Positions 1-7,684 of a stretch of 58,839 nt of DNA are shown here, piece after piece. Numbering within the stretch: position 1 is the first letter of the stretch; every line of letters begins with the position of its first letter. Origin of the DNA: a virus. The stretch is taken from the IMG/VR virus record IMGVR_UViG_3300009183_000107, positions 1 to 58,839 of that record; one strand, given 5' to 3'. The notes under the pieces were generated by a model, which saw only the letters and a list, made by a program, of their open reading frames with translations, was not told the origin of the DNA and ran no database searches. The translations under genes were made by a program, and so were the position numbers.

Positions 1-177
1 AAGGTTGACGGCGGTGCCGCACTTCTGCTACGCCCAGATAAGTGGTCGTATCAACCATTGCGCATCGACGACGATATCTTTGCTACATTCTTAGCCCTAC
101 GCAGAACATTCGAATGGGAATCACGGCAGTCTAAAACTGCTATGCTTGCACCAATACAGCACAAGGGGCTTATGTGA
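1..177 (+). CDS. C-terminal end of an unrecognised protein (truncated by window edge)
   Basis: An open frame runs from the first base to a TGA at 175-177 and encodes the last 58 residues of a protein. It includes the stretch LLLRPDKWSYQPLRIDDD and ends HKGLM. The stop overlaps the GTG of the next gene (ATGTGA), so the two are probably translationally coupled. I do not recognise the family. Its place before ssb and the portal would allow a DNA-metabolism or packaging gene, but nothing visible proves this. Confidence 0.6.
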   Translation, partial: KVDGGAALLLRPDKWSYQPLRIDDDIFATFLALRRTFEWESRQSKTAMLAPIQHKGLM

Positions 178-722
178 GAAAAGATATTAAACCAGGAAAT
201 TGGGAAAGCGCCGCTGCTCTAGTAGTAAATGAAATTGCTGATAAGTGCAAACAATACGAGATTGCAAAAAGCAAGAGCGAATCTAAAGTCAATGATTTTG
301 TTCAGAAGAACTTTGACGAAATTGTTGACTTGGCATTTCACACTAAAGATGTAGACCCAGACTTCCTTGAGGAAATGTTTTTTAATCTTGCGGTTGCTGG
401 TCTGCATGGATATTCTTTGGTCGGGAAAGAAGACCATAAGGCTTCAGCAGCATTTGTGTATACAACTGTTGTGGGAAAACAAAAGATGTACGGGCATGGA
501 AACATCGCCCGTTTCGAGGTTCCAGGCATTGTCATTCGTATGAATGATAAGTTGGAAAGACTCAAGAACCTGCGTGGCTTTGACGGCCCCGTACTTTTTG
601 AGCCTGTAAAAGACACATGGCTTGACATTTGTGGTTATTCCATAATTGCAATCATGTGGATTAGAGGCTGGTTCTTGTTAGACATGAAAAATCAGGATAA
701 AGAAAAATCAGGAGAAAAATGA
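174..722 (+). CDS. Nucleotide modification associated domain 1 (DUF1599-like) protein
   Basis: This 182-aa protein starts at GTG 174, overlapping the upstream stop. Its C-terminal half carries the DUF1599/Nmad1 pattern: a conserved R-x3-DK-x2-R-x2-NL element (about 122-133, MNDKLERLKNL) and a following DTWLDICGYSIIAIMW helix (about 146-161). That domain is known from phage and bacterial proteins associated with nucleotide or DNA base modification, but its biochemistry is not settled. The N-terminal half (KPGNWESAAALVVNE) is less conserved. The end overlaps ssb by ATGA, which suggests one DNA-metabolism operon. The family assignment is by motif only; an enzymatic role is inference. Confidence 0.65.
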   Translation: MRKDIKPGNWESAAALVVNEIADKCKQYEIAKSKSESKVNDFVQKNFDEIVDLAFHTKDVDPDFLEEMFFNLAVAGLHGYSLVGKEDHKASAAFVYTTVVGKQKMYGHGNIARFEVPGIVIRMNDKLERLKNLRGFDGPVLFEPVKDTWLDICGYSIIAIMWIRGWFLLDMKNQDKEKSGEK

Positions 723-1165
723 GCACACAGGTAACAATGACTGGCAATCTCACAGCAGACCCAGTTCTTAAAGCAACGAAGACTGGTTCTTCGCTATTAA
801 CAGTAGGTATTGCTGTCACTCGCCGTTGGCGGGACAAGCAAGATAACTGGGAAGAGCAAACATCATTCTTTGACCTCACAGCGTGGGGAGAACTAGCAGA
901 TAACGCAGCAGCCAGCCTGAGCAAGGGCAATAAGGTTGTTGTGGTTGGACGGCTAGAACAGCAGGAATGGACAGACAAAAACGACGGCTCAACCAAGAAA
1001 AAGGTTGTAGTTATTGCTGATGACATTGCAGTTTCACTGCGAAAAGCAACAGTAGAAGGCGTTGCAAAGTCTGGAAACCCTGCCGCGCAAAGTGGTCAGC
1101 AGTACCAGAATACTGGCAAGAAGCCAGCAGCGGCATCATTCCTTGATGACGAACCGCCATTCTGA
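719..1165 (+). CDS. ssb: Single-stranded DNA-binding protein
   Basis: This 148-aa SSB binds single-stranded DNA during replication and recombination. The OB fold is clear: MSTQVTMTGNLTADPVLK at the start, then the TVGIAVTRRWRDKQ strand, FFDLTAWGELADNAA and a GNKVVVVGRLEQQEW segment. The linker is short and ends in the acidic tip DDEPPF, comparable to the bacterial DDIPF partner-binding tip. An AGGAG Shine-Dalgarno precedes the ATG, which overlaps the preceding stop. Its position beside the portal gene rather than in the replication block at the right end is unusual but not unprecedented in phages. Confidence 0.95.
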   Translation: MSTQVTMTGNLTADPVLKATKTGSSLLTVGIAVTRRWRDKQDNWEEQTSFFDLTAWGELADNAAASLSKGNKVVVVGRLEQQEWTDKNDGSTKKKVVVIADDIAVSLRKATVEGVAKSGNPAAQSGQQYQNTGKKPAAASFLDDEPPF

Positions 1166-1173
1166 TTGAATTT

Positions 1174-1219
1174 GTGTGTCACGGGAGGGTTAGTGGGAAC
1201 GACTTATCCCGTGACACGC
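1174..1219. promoter_or_regulatory. Long inverted repeat after ssb
   Basis: The arms 1174-1186 (GTGTGTCACGGGA) and 1207-1219 (TCCCGTGACACGC) pair over 13 bp with one G-U and a 20-nt loop. No T-run follows, so a classical intrinsic terminator is not supported. It may be an attenuating or processing hairpin at the operon end, or an operator, because the arms form a palindromic half-site pair. Confidence 0.6.
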
Positions 1220-1298
1220 AAACAATTCTATGAAAATTTAGTGTAACTTAGTGTTGGTATATGAAATTGGCACGGCTAATTCAAAAGAGGATTTCGGT

Positions 1299-1523
1299 AT
1301 GTATATAGGTCTAGCAGTAGCAGTATTTATGGCTGGCCTAGTTTGGTTTATATCGCCAAAGTTGAACATTGATTTAAGAGGAAGAATCTCCACTACAGCG
1401 ATTGCTGGCGGTGTGTCTTCTGCTTCTACTGCTGGTTTTATGTACAGCGACATTGCTGGCGTATGTGTTATCGCGGCATGTCTAATTGGTATTGGTATTT
1501 TATTTGGATACGAGAGAGGGTAG
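1299..1523 (+). CDS. Small membrane protein
   Basis: This is a 74-aa protein if the ATG at 1299 is used. An upstream in-frame GTG at 1251 would add 16 residues but lacks a ribosome site, whereas AGAGG lies about 10 bases before 1299. Two hydrophobic segments are visible: YIGLAVAVFMAGLVWFI at the N-terminus and IAGVCVIAACLIGIGILFGY at the C-terminus, separated by a polar loop with an RGR. It sits 3 bases before the portal gene. The function is unknown; its position does not match a lysis cassette. Confidence 0.6.
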   Translation: MYIGLAVAVFMAGLVWFISPKLNIDLRGRISTTAIAGGVSSASTAGFMYSDIAGVCVIAACLIGIGILFGYERG

Positions 1524-1526
1524 TAA

Positions 1527-3698
1527 ATGGCATTCCTTCGCTCATTTAACACACACGACCAACAAGGTTTTGTAGCCCCAGATAAGAAACAGTTTTACGC
1601 ACCATCAAGCGGTCCTGGCCGCCCCCTAAAGCCATACAAAGATGGCTGGGACTTGGAGCGCTCAGTAACACAAGCACTTGACAGAGTTACTTGGGTTTAC
1701 AAAGCAGTTTACGCAATTTCAGCAAACGCTGCATCTCTCCCGATTGCCATGAGAAAGGGCGACTGGAGAATCGGCGAACTAACATACGACGACCCAATTT
1801 TGCAGATTATGAATCGCAATGCAAACCCTGGTCAAGATGCTTTTTCATTCCGCTTTATGCTGTCATCGCAGTTGTTGCTTTCTCAGCGTGGTGCGTTTGT
1901 GGAAATCATTCGTAATCGCATGGGAGAAGTTGCCGCACTAGTTTTGCTTCCTCCGCAATACACCTTCCCAATTCCAGACCCAGACAGATTCGTATCTGGA
2001 TTCTCTGTTGAGTATCCAAATACCCCAAAAAGAATCATTGATGCCAAAGATGTAATTTGGACAAGAGTTCCACACCCAATTGACCCATTCAAAGGACAGA
2101 CTCCACTTGAGTCTGCTGGACTAGCAATTGAGTACGACTATTACGCAAAAGTTTTCAACCGTAACTTTATGGTTAATGATGGTCGACCAGGCGGAATTCT
2201 TGTAATTAACGGAGACATGGAAGAAGAACAGGCAGAAGAAATTCAACGCCGCTTCAAGGGAAGTACTGGCTCAAATATCGGTGGCGCAGGTCGCCTAACC
2301 GTAATGTCTGCTGAAGATGCAAAGTTTATTGATACATCAACCAATCAGCGAGATGCTCAATATATCGAGGCTCGTCAAATGAACAAGGAAGAGATTCTTC
2401 TCGCCTTTGGTGTACCCGAATCAGTAATTGGAAATGCATCAAATAGGACATTTGCTAATGCTGATGTTGAACTAGAAGTATTCTGGCGAGAGACAATGGT
2501 TCCTCACCTGACGCTTCTTGAGCGGTCTTTTGACAAATTAGACGAAGACCCAACTACATACTTTGCTTATGACCTTTCTTCGGTTGCAATTTTGAGCCGT
2601 GACGATAGAGAGCGTGCTCGATTCCATCTTGAAGAATTGAAGCAGGGTGCAATTTCAATTGATGAATACCGCGAACTCACTGGGCGCGAAGGTGTTGGAA
2701 TTGATGAGTTGCTAATCCCAACAAACCTTTCACCAGTTGTCATGCAGACAAACAATGGCGGTCAGCAACAACCAGAAGATGGCGCTCCGTTGAACCCGAA
2801 CCAAAGGCCAGGTCGCCGTCCTGCGGATGCACCAGACCCAGCGTTGCCAAACTCAAGTCCGAACTCGCGACCAAACGATTCGATAGAGCCGACCAACCCT
2901 CCAACACCAAGGTCAATTTTTACACCACCACTAACCCCTTTAGCCCATGACATTGAGGAATCAAAGTCTTCCGAAGACATTGGGGTTCGCCGCACGCGCC
3001 AGATTACCCGTCTTGAGCAAAGTGTCGCGCTTCAGATTGGTTCAATGTTGAAGCGCCAAGAGCGAGTAACAATTGAAAAAGCAGCCTCTAAAAAGGTTAA
3101 GGAAAAATGGGATTCTGGAGAAGGAATCAAAGCAGAAGACATTTTTGATGTTGCCGTGTGGAATGACCAACTCATCTCCGATGCAAAAACATGGGTTGCA
3201 TCAGTGTTCCTTGATGGGGCAATCGAAGTAGCCTCAACAAAAGTTGATTCTTTAAACCCAGGAAATGTAACGATGGACGAAATCGTTAGCCCACGAATTA
3301 AGGCTATTTCATCTATTAACGAGACGAGCAAGCGCAATATTGAAAAAATTATTAGCGAGCATCGCTCAAAGTCGCACCAAGAGTTCATCACTGCTCTAAA
3401 AGCATGGTTCGCTTCGGCATTTAGTTCGCGAGTTAAAACAATCTCCAAAACAGAAGTTGGCGGGGCGTTCAATGCTGGTCTTCTATGGGCAGCAAAAGAA
3501 CTTGGATATACAAAAAAGACATGGGTTCACCGCCCAAGTCAAGACTCAGCACGCAATGAGCACGCTGAACTTGCCAGTCAGACAGTCGGCATCGACGAGA
3601 AGTTTGAGATTAATGGCAAGTCTGCAATGTACCCTGGAGACCCAGAAGCACCAACTGAGTTTGTGATGAACTGCAGTTGCACACTTTTGTTTTCATAG
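1527..3698 (+). CDS. Portal protein fused to a MuF-like head morphogenesis domain
   Basis: A 723-aa fusion. Residues about 1-400 are an HK97-type portal (phage_portal family): an early WVYKAVYAISANAASLPI helix, the ALVLLPPQYTFPIPDP strand, a KDVIWTRVPHPIDPF loop and the QMNKEEILLAFGVPESVIG helix typical of portals that thread DNA into the procapsid. Residues about 410-475 are a Pro/Asn-rich linker. Residues about 610-723 resemble the SPP1 gp7/Mu F family, with TEVGGAFNAGLLWAA and a terminal H-x-E...Q-x-V...F...PGDPEAPTEFVMNCSC pattern. Portals of this type are usually 400-500 aa with MuF as a separate gene, so the fusion is notable. It starts 3 bases after the small membrane protein. Confidence 0.9.
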   Translation: MAFLRSFNTHDQQGFVAPDKKQFYAPSSGPGRPLKPYKDGWDLERSVTQALDRVTWVYKAVYAISANAASLPIAMRKGDWRIGELTYDDPILQIMNRNANPGQDAFSFRFMLSSQLLLSQRGAFVEIIRNRMGEVAALVLLPPQYTFPIPDPDRFVSGFSVEYPNTPKRIIDAKDVIWTRVPHPIDPFKGQTPLESAGLAIEYDYYAKVFNRNFMVNDGRPGGILVINGDMEEEQAEEIQRRFKGSTGSNIGGAGRLTVMSAEDAKFIDTSTNQRDAQYIEARQMNKEEILLAFGVPESVIGNASNRTFANADVELEVFWRETMVPHLTLLERSFDKLDEDPTTYFAYDLSSVAILSRDDRERARFHLEELKQGAISIDEYRELTGREGVGIDELLIPTNLSPVVMQTNNGGQQQPEDGAPLNPNQRPGRRPADAPDPALPNSSPNSRPNDSIEPTNPPTPRSIFTPPLTPLAHDIEESKSSEDIGVRRTRQITRLEQSVALQIGSMLKRQERVTIEKAASKKVKEKWDSGEGIKAEDIFDVAVWNDQLISDAKTWVASVFLDGAIEVASTKVDSLNPGNVTMDEIVSPRIKAISSINETSKRNIEKIISEHRSKSHQEFITALKAWFASAFSSRVKTISKTEVGGAFNAGLLWAAKELGYTKKTWVHRPSQDSARNEHAELASQTVGIDEKFEINGKSAMYPGDPEAPTEFVMNCSCTLLFS

Positions 3699-3778
3699 AC
3701 TATACGAAATTAAATAGTTAGTCTCTACATTACAACATTTACTGCAATTTTCTGCTACTCTTCTTGCAGGAGGCCGTT

Positions 3779-6511
3779 TTGGAACACAAACAAGTATCAG
3801 TTTCATCAGTTCGTGGCATTGATGATGTGGATGGAATCGTTGAGGCAATTGTCTCCGTTACCAATATCGTCGACTCCGTAAACGATGTAATTGAGCCAGG
3901 CGCTTATAAATTAACTCTAAAGAAGCGTAACCCTAAAGTCGTATGGTCTCACGATACGAATATCCCAGTTGGTAAGACTCTCCGTGTTGAGGAACTTCTT
4001 CCAAATGACCCACGCCTTCCAAATGACCTTATTCAGCAAAATGCTGGTGCTCTGCTTGTAAAAATGCAGTTCAATCTAAATACAAGCCGTGGGCGCGATG
4101 CCTTTTTTGATGTCCAGTTCTTCGGCCCAGAGCAAGAATGGTCAATTGGCTACGCGGTTCCAGAAGGAAAATACACAGTTGATTCAAAAACTGGAATTCG
4201 CTATATCAAGCAATTGGAACTGTTTGAGTACTCACCAGTAATTTTTGGTGCTGCCCCAAGCACCCGTACATTAAGCCTAAAAGAGGACGGAGTCGAAATT
4301 GAAGCAAAGGCTCCTGGAAAGTACGACGATATTGATTTCGGCATTCCTTCTGGTGTTAAAAGTCAAGCAGAGACTGGTCTCGGGTGGTCGAAAGAATTTA
4401 ACCGAGGCGGAACTGAGGTCGGTAAGGCTACGGCTAATTACCTACTCAACAATTCTGCTGTTAGCCCTGAAAAGGCTCGTCACATCGCGCGCTACTTCCC
4501 TCGCCACGCAGTAGACCTCAAGACTCCAGCCAATAGCAAGCCAGGCGCAGATGGTTATCCAGGTGCAGGACTGATTGCATGGAAACTCTGGGGTGGAAAT
4601 GCTGGATGGCGCTGGGCTCAAAAACTTGTTGACGCAATGAACTCACGCGATGAAATGAAAGCAGAACCAAACGGGCTGAAGACTAGCGACTTTGTTACTT
4701 GGCGCGCATCTGGTGGTAGAGCATACGGACGAATTGAGCGTATTGAGCGCGACGGTGAAATAGATGTCCCGAATAGCAGTTTCGCTATTACTGGTACACC
4801 AGAAGACCCAGCAGCATTAATTCGTGTTTACCGCAAAGAGGGGCTTGATTATTCTCCTACAGAAGTGCGAGTTGGGCATAAGTTCTCAACCCTTACAAAG
4901 ATGGATATTTCGAAGAAGGATGCCTTCACTGATATGCCATCAGGAACACCAGGCTCTTTCGGTACACCGCAGCGAATTGGTACCACGCCAAATGCTCCAG
5001 AAGAAAAGCCATACAGCATTGAGCAAGATGTTCAGGGTTGTAGCGGTTATGCAGTCGTAAAAGTTGGAGAGGGAATTGTCACCGATGGATGCCATCTCAA
5101 TCTTGCCGAAGCACAGGCACATCTTGAAGAACTAAATTCAGAGATGGAAGGTGAAAAAGCCATTGACATGGAAGAGGAAACAATTGATGGGTGCCCAGCA
5201 GCAACTCAAGATGTTTCCATCAATCTTGCAAACAGACTAAATGCAGTCAAAGTTGCAAATTATGGACCAATGAATCCAGAATTACCGAACGAAGAGTTTT
5301 GGGTTGCAAAGGGAGATTTATTTAATACAACTCCAGAAATTGCAAAGCAATCTTTGTGCTCAAATTGTGCTGCATTTATTCAGACTGAAAAAATGATTTC
5401 ATGCATAGAAAAAGGTCTTGATTCAGGCCCAGAGGCAGTTGCAATTGTTGAAAAAGCGAACCTTGGTTACTGCGAAATTTTTGATTTTAAGTGTGCTGGA
5501 CAACGAACCTGTGATGCTTGGGTAACTGGTGGACCAGTAACAGATGCGGATATGGGAAGCCAGCAAGTTGAATATCCAAAGTCGATGATTTCTATTGATG
5601 AAGAAGTTAAAGATGCAGGCCCAAATGGTCGTGTTATTGCAACCCATAAAACTGATGTAAATACTTCACGGGCTTGGGATAAGACAGTTCCTTTTCGCAA
5701 TATGAAATCACCAGCAACTCCATCTTATTACAACAGACTGTTTGCATTCCAAAATCCAAATACCGATGGAACCCGTAAAACTCACTACAATTTCATCCAC
5801 CACTATGTCGGAAATGATGGAACCCCAGGAGAGGCTTCGTACTCGGCGCTGATTAATTCAATGGCTGTTTTGAACGGTGGTCGCTCTGGAACAGTTCTTC
5901 GTGGTGAGGCACGCCGTGGCGTTTACAACCATATCGCTTCACATTATCGCGATGCTGGAAAAGAACCTCCAGAACTGAAGTCAGATGAATTTGTTGACTA
6001 CATCATGATTCAAAAAGGAATCATCTCAAAGCCGCTTAGCCCAGATTCTGGAATCGAAGTGAAGGCTGCTGGAGGACCAATCCCATCGCATAAGACTGCA
6101 GTTCGCGACGATGAAAGACTCGACCGCTCGGCAATTCTTAATACTCGTTCACCAGAAGGGAAGGACTATTACAGCAAGATTTTTGCTTATCATATTCCTG
6201 GTACCGACGGAACTCGTAAAACGCACTACACATTTATCCATCACCATGTTTCAGAAGACGGACAGCCAGGTGCTGCTGCATACTCAGAGTTGAAATCCGA
6301 AATGGCAATCCTCAACGGTGGACGCGGCGGAACGATACTTCGCGGAGAAGACCGCAAGGCTGTGTATAATCATCTCGCTCGTCACTACCGTGACTTCGGC
6401 AAGAAACCACCTGAACTAAAGTCAGATGGGTACATTGATAATGTTATGATGCAAAAAGGCCTCATTAGTGAGCCACTATCTATCACGGAGAAAACAGATG
6501 AGCAAGATTGA
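3779..6511 (+). CDS. Multidomain HK97-type prohead protease polyprotein
   Basis: I place the start at TTG 3779 because a perfect AGGAGG (3768-3773) lies just upstream; the more upstream TTG 3764 would bury that site. The protein has 910 aa. Residues 1-170 are a peptidase family S78 prohead protease with the His motif VVWSHD and the Ser motif EWSIGY. Then follow a GGTxVG...RHAVDL...GYPGAGLIAWKLWGG domain (188-297), a tudor-like DFVTWRASGGRAYGRI domain (298-375), a GYAVVKV module (411-450), a Cys-rich domain (470-584) and two tandem copies (617-745 and 764-900) of a domain with DGTRKTHY-x-FIHHxV and LNGGRxGT. Family proteases are usually 200-400 aa. The tail probably serves in assembly or as scaffold-linked cargo; this is inference. 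Confidence 0.9.
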   Translation: MEHKQVSVSSVRGIDDVDGIVEAIVSVTNIVDSVNDVIEPGAYKLTLKKRNPKVVWSHDTNIPVGKTLRVEELLPNDPRLPNDLIQQNAGALLVKMQFNLNTSRGRDAFFDVQFFGPEQEWSIGYAVPEGKYTVDSKTGIRYIKQLELFEYSPVIFGAAPSTRTLSLKEDGVEIEAKAPGKYDDIDFGIPSGVKSQAETGLGWSKEFNRGGTEVGKATANYLLNNSAVSPEKARHIARYFPRHAVDLKTPANSKPGADGYPGAGLIAWKLWGGNAGWRWAQKLVDAMNSRDEMKAEPNGLKTSDFVTWRASGGRAYGRIERIERDGEIDVPNSSFAITGTPEDPAALIRVYRKEGLDYSPTEVRVGHKFSTLTKMDISKKDAFTDMPSGTPGSFGTPQRIGTTPNAPEEKPYSIEQDVQGCSGYAVVKVGEGIVTDGCHLNLAEAQAHLEELNSEMEGEKAIDMEEETIDGCPAATQDVSINLANRLNAVKVANYGPMNPELPNEEFWVAKGDLFNTTPEIAKQSLCSNCAAFIQTEKMISCIEKGLDSGPEAVAIVEKANLGYCEIFDFKCAGQRTCDAWVTGGPVTDADMGSQQVEYPKSMISIDEEVKDAGPNGRVIATHKTDVNTSRAWDKTVPFRNMKSPATPSYYNRLFAFQNPNTDGTRKTHYNFIHHYVGNDGTPGEASYSALINSMAVLNGGRSGTVLRGEARRGVYNHIASHYRDAGKEPPELKSDEFVDYIMIQKGIISKPLSPDSGIEVKAAGGPIPSHKTAVRDDERLDRSAILNTRSPEGKDYYSKIFAYHIPGTDGTRKTHYTFIHHHVSEDGQPGAAAYSELKSEMAILNGGRGGTILRGEDRKAVYNHLARHYRDFGKKPPELKSDGYIDNVMMQKGLISEPLSITEKTDEQD

Positions 6512-7388
6512 TATTGAGTCGTATAAGTCCTTTGTTGGGCAGCAGGCTCTATTGAGCGATGACAGTATTGGCATCATCGTTGGAATCTCCGAAGATGGCC
6601 AGGCGCTTGTGCAGAAATGTCTTGACATGGAAGGACTTGAAGAGACAGATGAAACTGTTTTAATTGCAGTTGAAGATGTAAAACTTCGTACTTTTGTGGT
6701 CATGGAAAAAGTCGATGAAGGAATGACTGAAGGCGCTCTTGTTTCATGGGAGACCTCAAACGGCACATATTACGGCGATATTTTGTCTTCCTCAGCAGAA
6801 GGAACTGTTCGCGGTGAGCCTCAAGGCCTTGAAATTGAAGGCTCCGCAGAGCGCCCAGCCTATGTTGTGCGCGTTATGATGTGGGATGAAGACGAATGGA
6901 TGCCTACTAATGTTACTGTAGTAGCATACGGTGATGCATTGACTATGGTTGAAGAACTTCCAGAGCCAATGGATGACGAAGACCCAGTAGATGAAAATAT
7001 GCCAGCGGATACAATGCCAATGGCCGAAGATGGAGAAAAGAGCATAGACATGAACATTGAAGCACAGATTGCCGAGATTGTTGCACGCGAAGTTGCTAAG
7101 GCTCTTGCTGCAATGAACACCGCAGAAGTTAAGGCAGAAGAAATTGCTGTTGAGACTAAGTCGGATGAAGCCGCCGAAGCAGTTGCTGAAGAAGTAGTTG
7201 CTGAAGTTGCTGTCGAAGAAGTTGCTGCAGATGCACCAGCAGAAGAAGTAGCAGTTGAAGCAGCAGTAGAAGAAGTCGCCGCTGAAGAAGTTGTTGCTGA
7301 AGAAAAGTCTGAATTGGTTCAGATGGAAACAGCAGAACTTTCGTTCGATGACCTTAAAGAGTTCCACGACCTCATCAAAGTGCTATAG
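6498..7388 (+). CDS. Acidic scaffold-like protein with tudor-like domain
   Basis: The start is ATG 6498 with GGAGA (6487-6491) and a 14-nt overlap with the protease gene. An in-frame GTG at 6468 is less likely. The 296-aa product has a central segment (about 79-155, GALVSWETSNGTYYGD ... EWMPTN) of the same kind as the protease's tudor-like domain. After that comes a very acidic Ala/Glu/Val low-complexity stretch (about 210-275) rich in EEVAAEE-type repeats, likely coiled or helical, and a short C-terminal segment FDDLKEFHDLIKVL. Placement between protease and capsid, acidity and helical repeats fit an assembly scaffold. The function is inferred from context, not from a recognised scaffold family. 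Confidence 0.6.
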   Translation: MSKIDIESYKSFVGQQALLSDDSIGIIVGISEDGQALVQKCLDMEGLEETDETVLIAVEDVKLRTFVVMEKVDEGMTEGALVSWETSNGTYYGDILSSSAEGTVRGEPQGLEIEGSAERPAYVVRVMMWDEDEWMPTNVTVVAYGDALTMVEELPEPMDDEDPVDENMPADTMPMAEDGEKSIDMNIEAQIAEIVAREVAKALAAMNTAEVKAEEIAVETKSDEAAEAVAEEVVAEVAVEEVAADAPAEEVAVEAAVEEVAAEEVVAEEKSELVQMETAELSFDDLKEFHDLIKVL

Positions 7389-7392
7389 TATT

Positions 7393-7415
7393 CACGGGCG
7401 TTAGTAGCGCCCGTG
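7393..7415 (+). promoter_or_regulatory. Hairpin abutting a ribosome binding site
   Basis: CACGGGCG (7393-7400) and CGCCCGTG (7408-7415) form a perfect 8-bp stem with a 7-nt loop. The 3' arm runs directly into GGAGG before the GTG start at 7424. It has no T-run, so it looks more like a translation-modulating or mRNA-processing hairpin than a terminator. Confidence 0.55.
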
Positions 7416-7423
7416 GAGGGGTT

Positions 7424-7684
7424 GTGGATATTGGCAAGGAAATAGCCAGAGTTCAAAAGAGCACGACAATCGGCAAGGTAGATAAACTTTTGGCATCTTT
7501 GAGTGCAAAAGATTCTGCTTCGCTCGTTGATGCAATGAAGAACTTGTCAGTTTCAAGTCGCACAATTTCAAAAGTTCTAAAAGGTCGCGGCTATGTAATT
7601 GGTAGGAGTGCTGTAGACAATTGGCGACATGCTAATGTTGAAAATTTTGAAACCAGAAGCAACAATTATATTGGGGGCAAATAA
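7424..7684 (+). CDS. Small helix-turn-helix protein
   Basis: An 86-aa protein from GTG 7424, preceded by TGGAGG. The segment SVSSRTISKVLKGRGYVIG followed by RSAVDNWRHAN has the form of a helix-turn-helix: a residue pattern selecting a cognate site, then a recognition helix. Similar small proteins in actinophages lie near terminase or metallophosphoesterase genes and are often suspected small terminase subunits or regulators. No terminase gene was recognised in this window, so a packaging role remains open. The stop overlaps the next start (TAATG). Confidence 0.55.
   Translation: MDIGKEIARVQKSTTIGKVDKLLASLSAKDSASLVDAMKNLSVSSRTISKVLKGRGYVIGRSAVDNWRHANVENFETRSNNYIGGK

Noticed and set aside
1251-1298. 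GTG 1251 as the start of the small membrane protein
   Set aside because: No ribosome site precedes it, whereas ATG 1299 has AGAGG and begins directly at the first membrane segment.
3764-3778. TTG 3764 as the start of the prohead protease
   Set aside because: It would place the AGGAGG ribosome site inside the gene. TTG 3779 has that site at normal distance.
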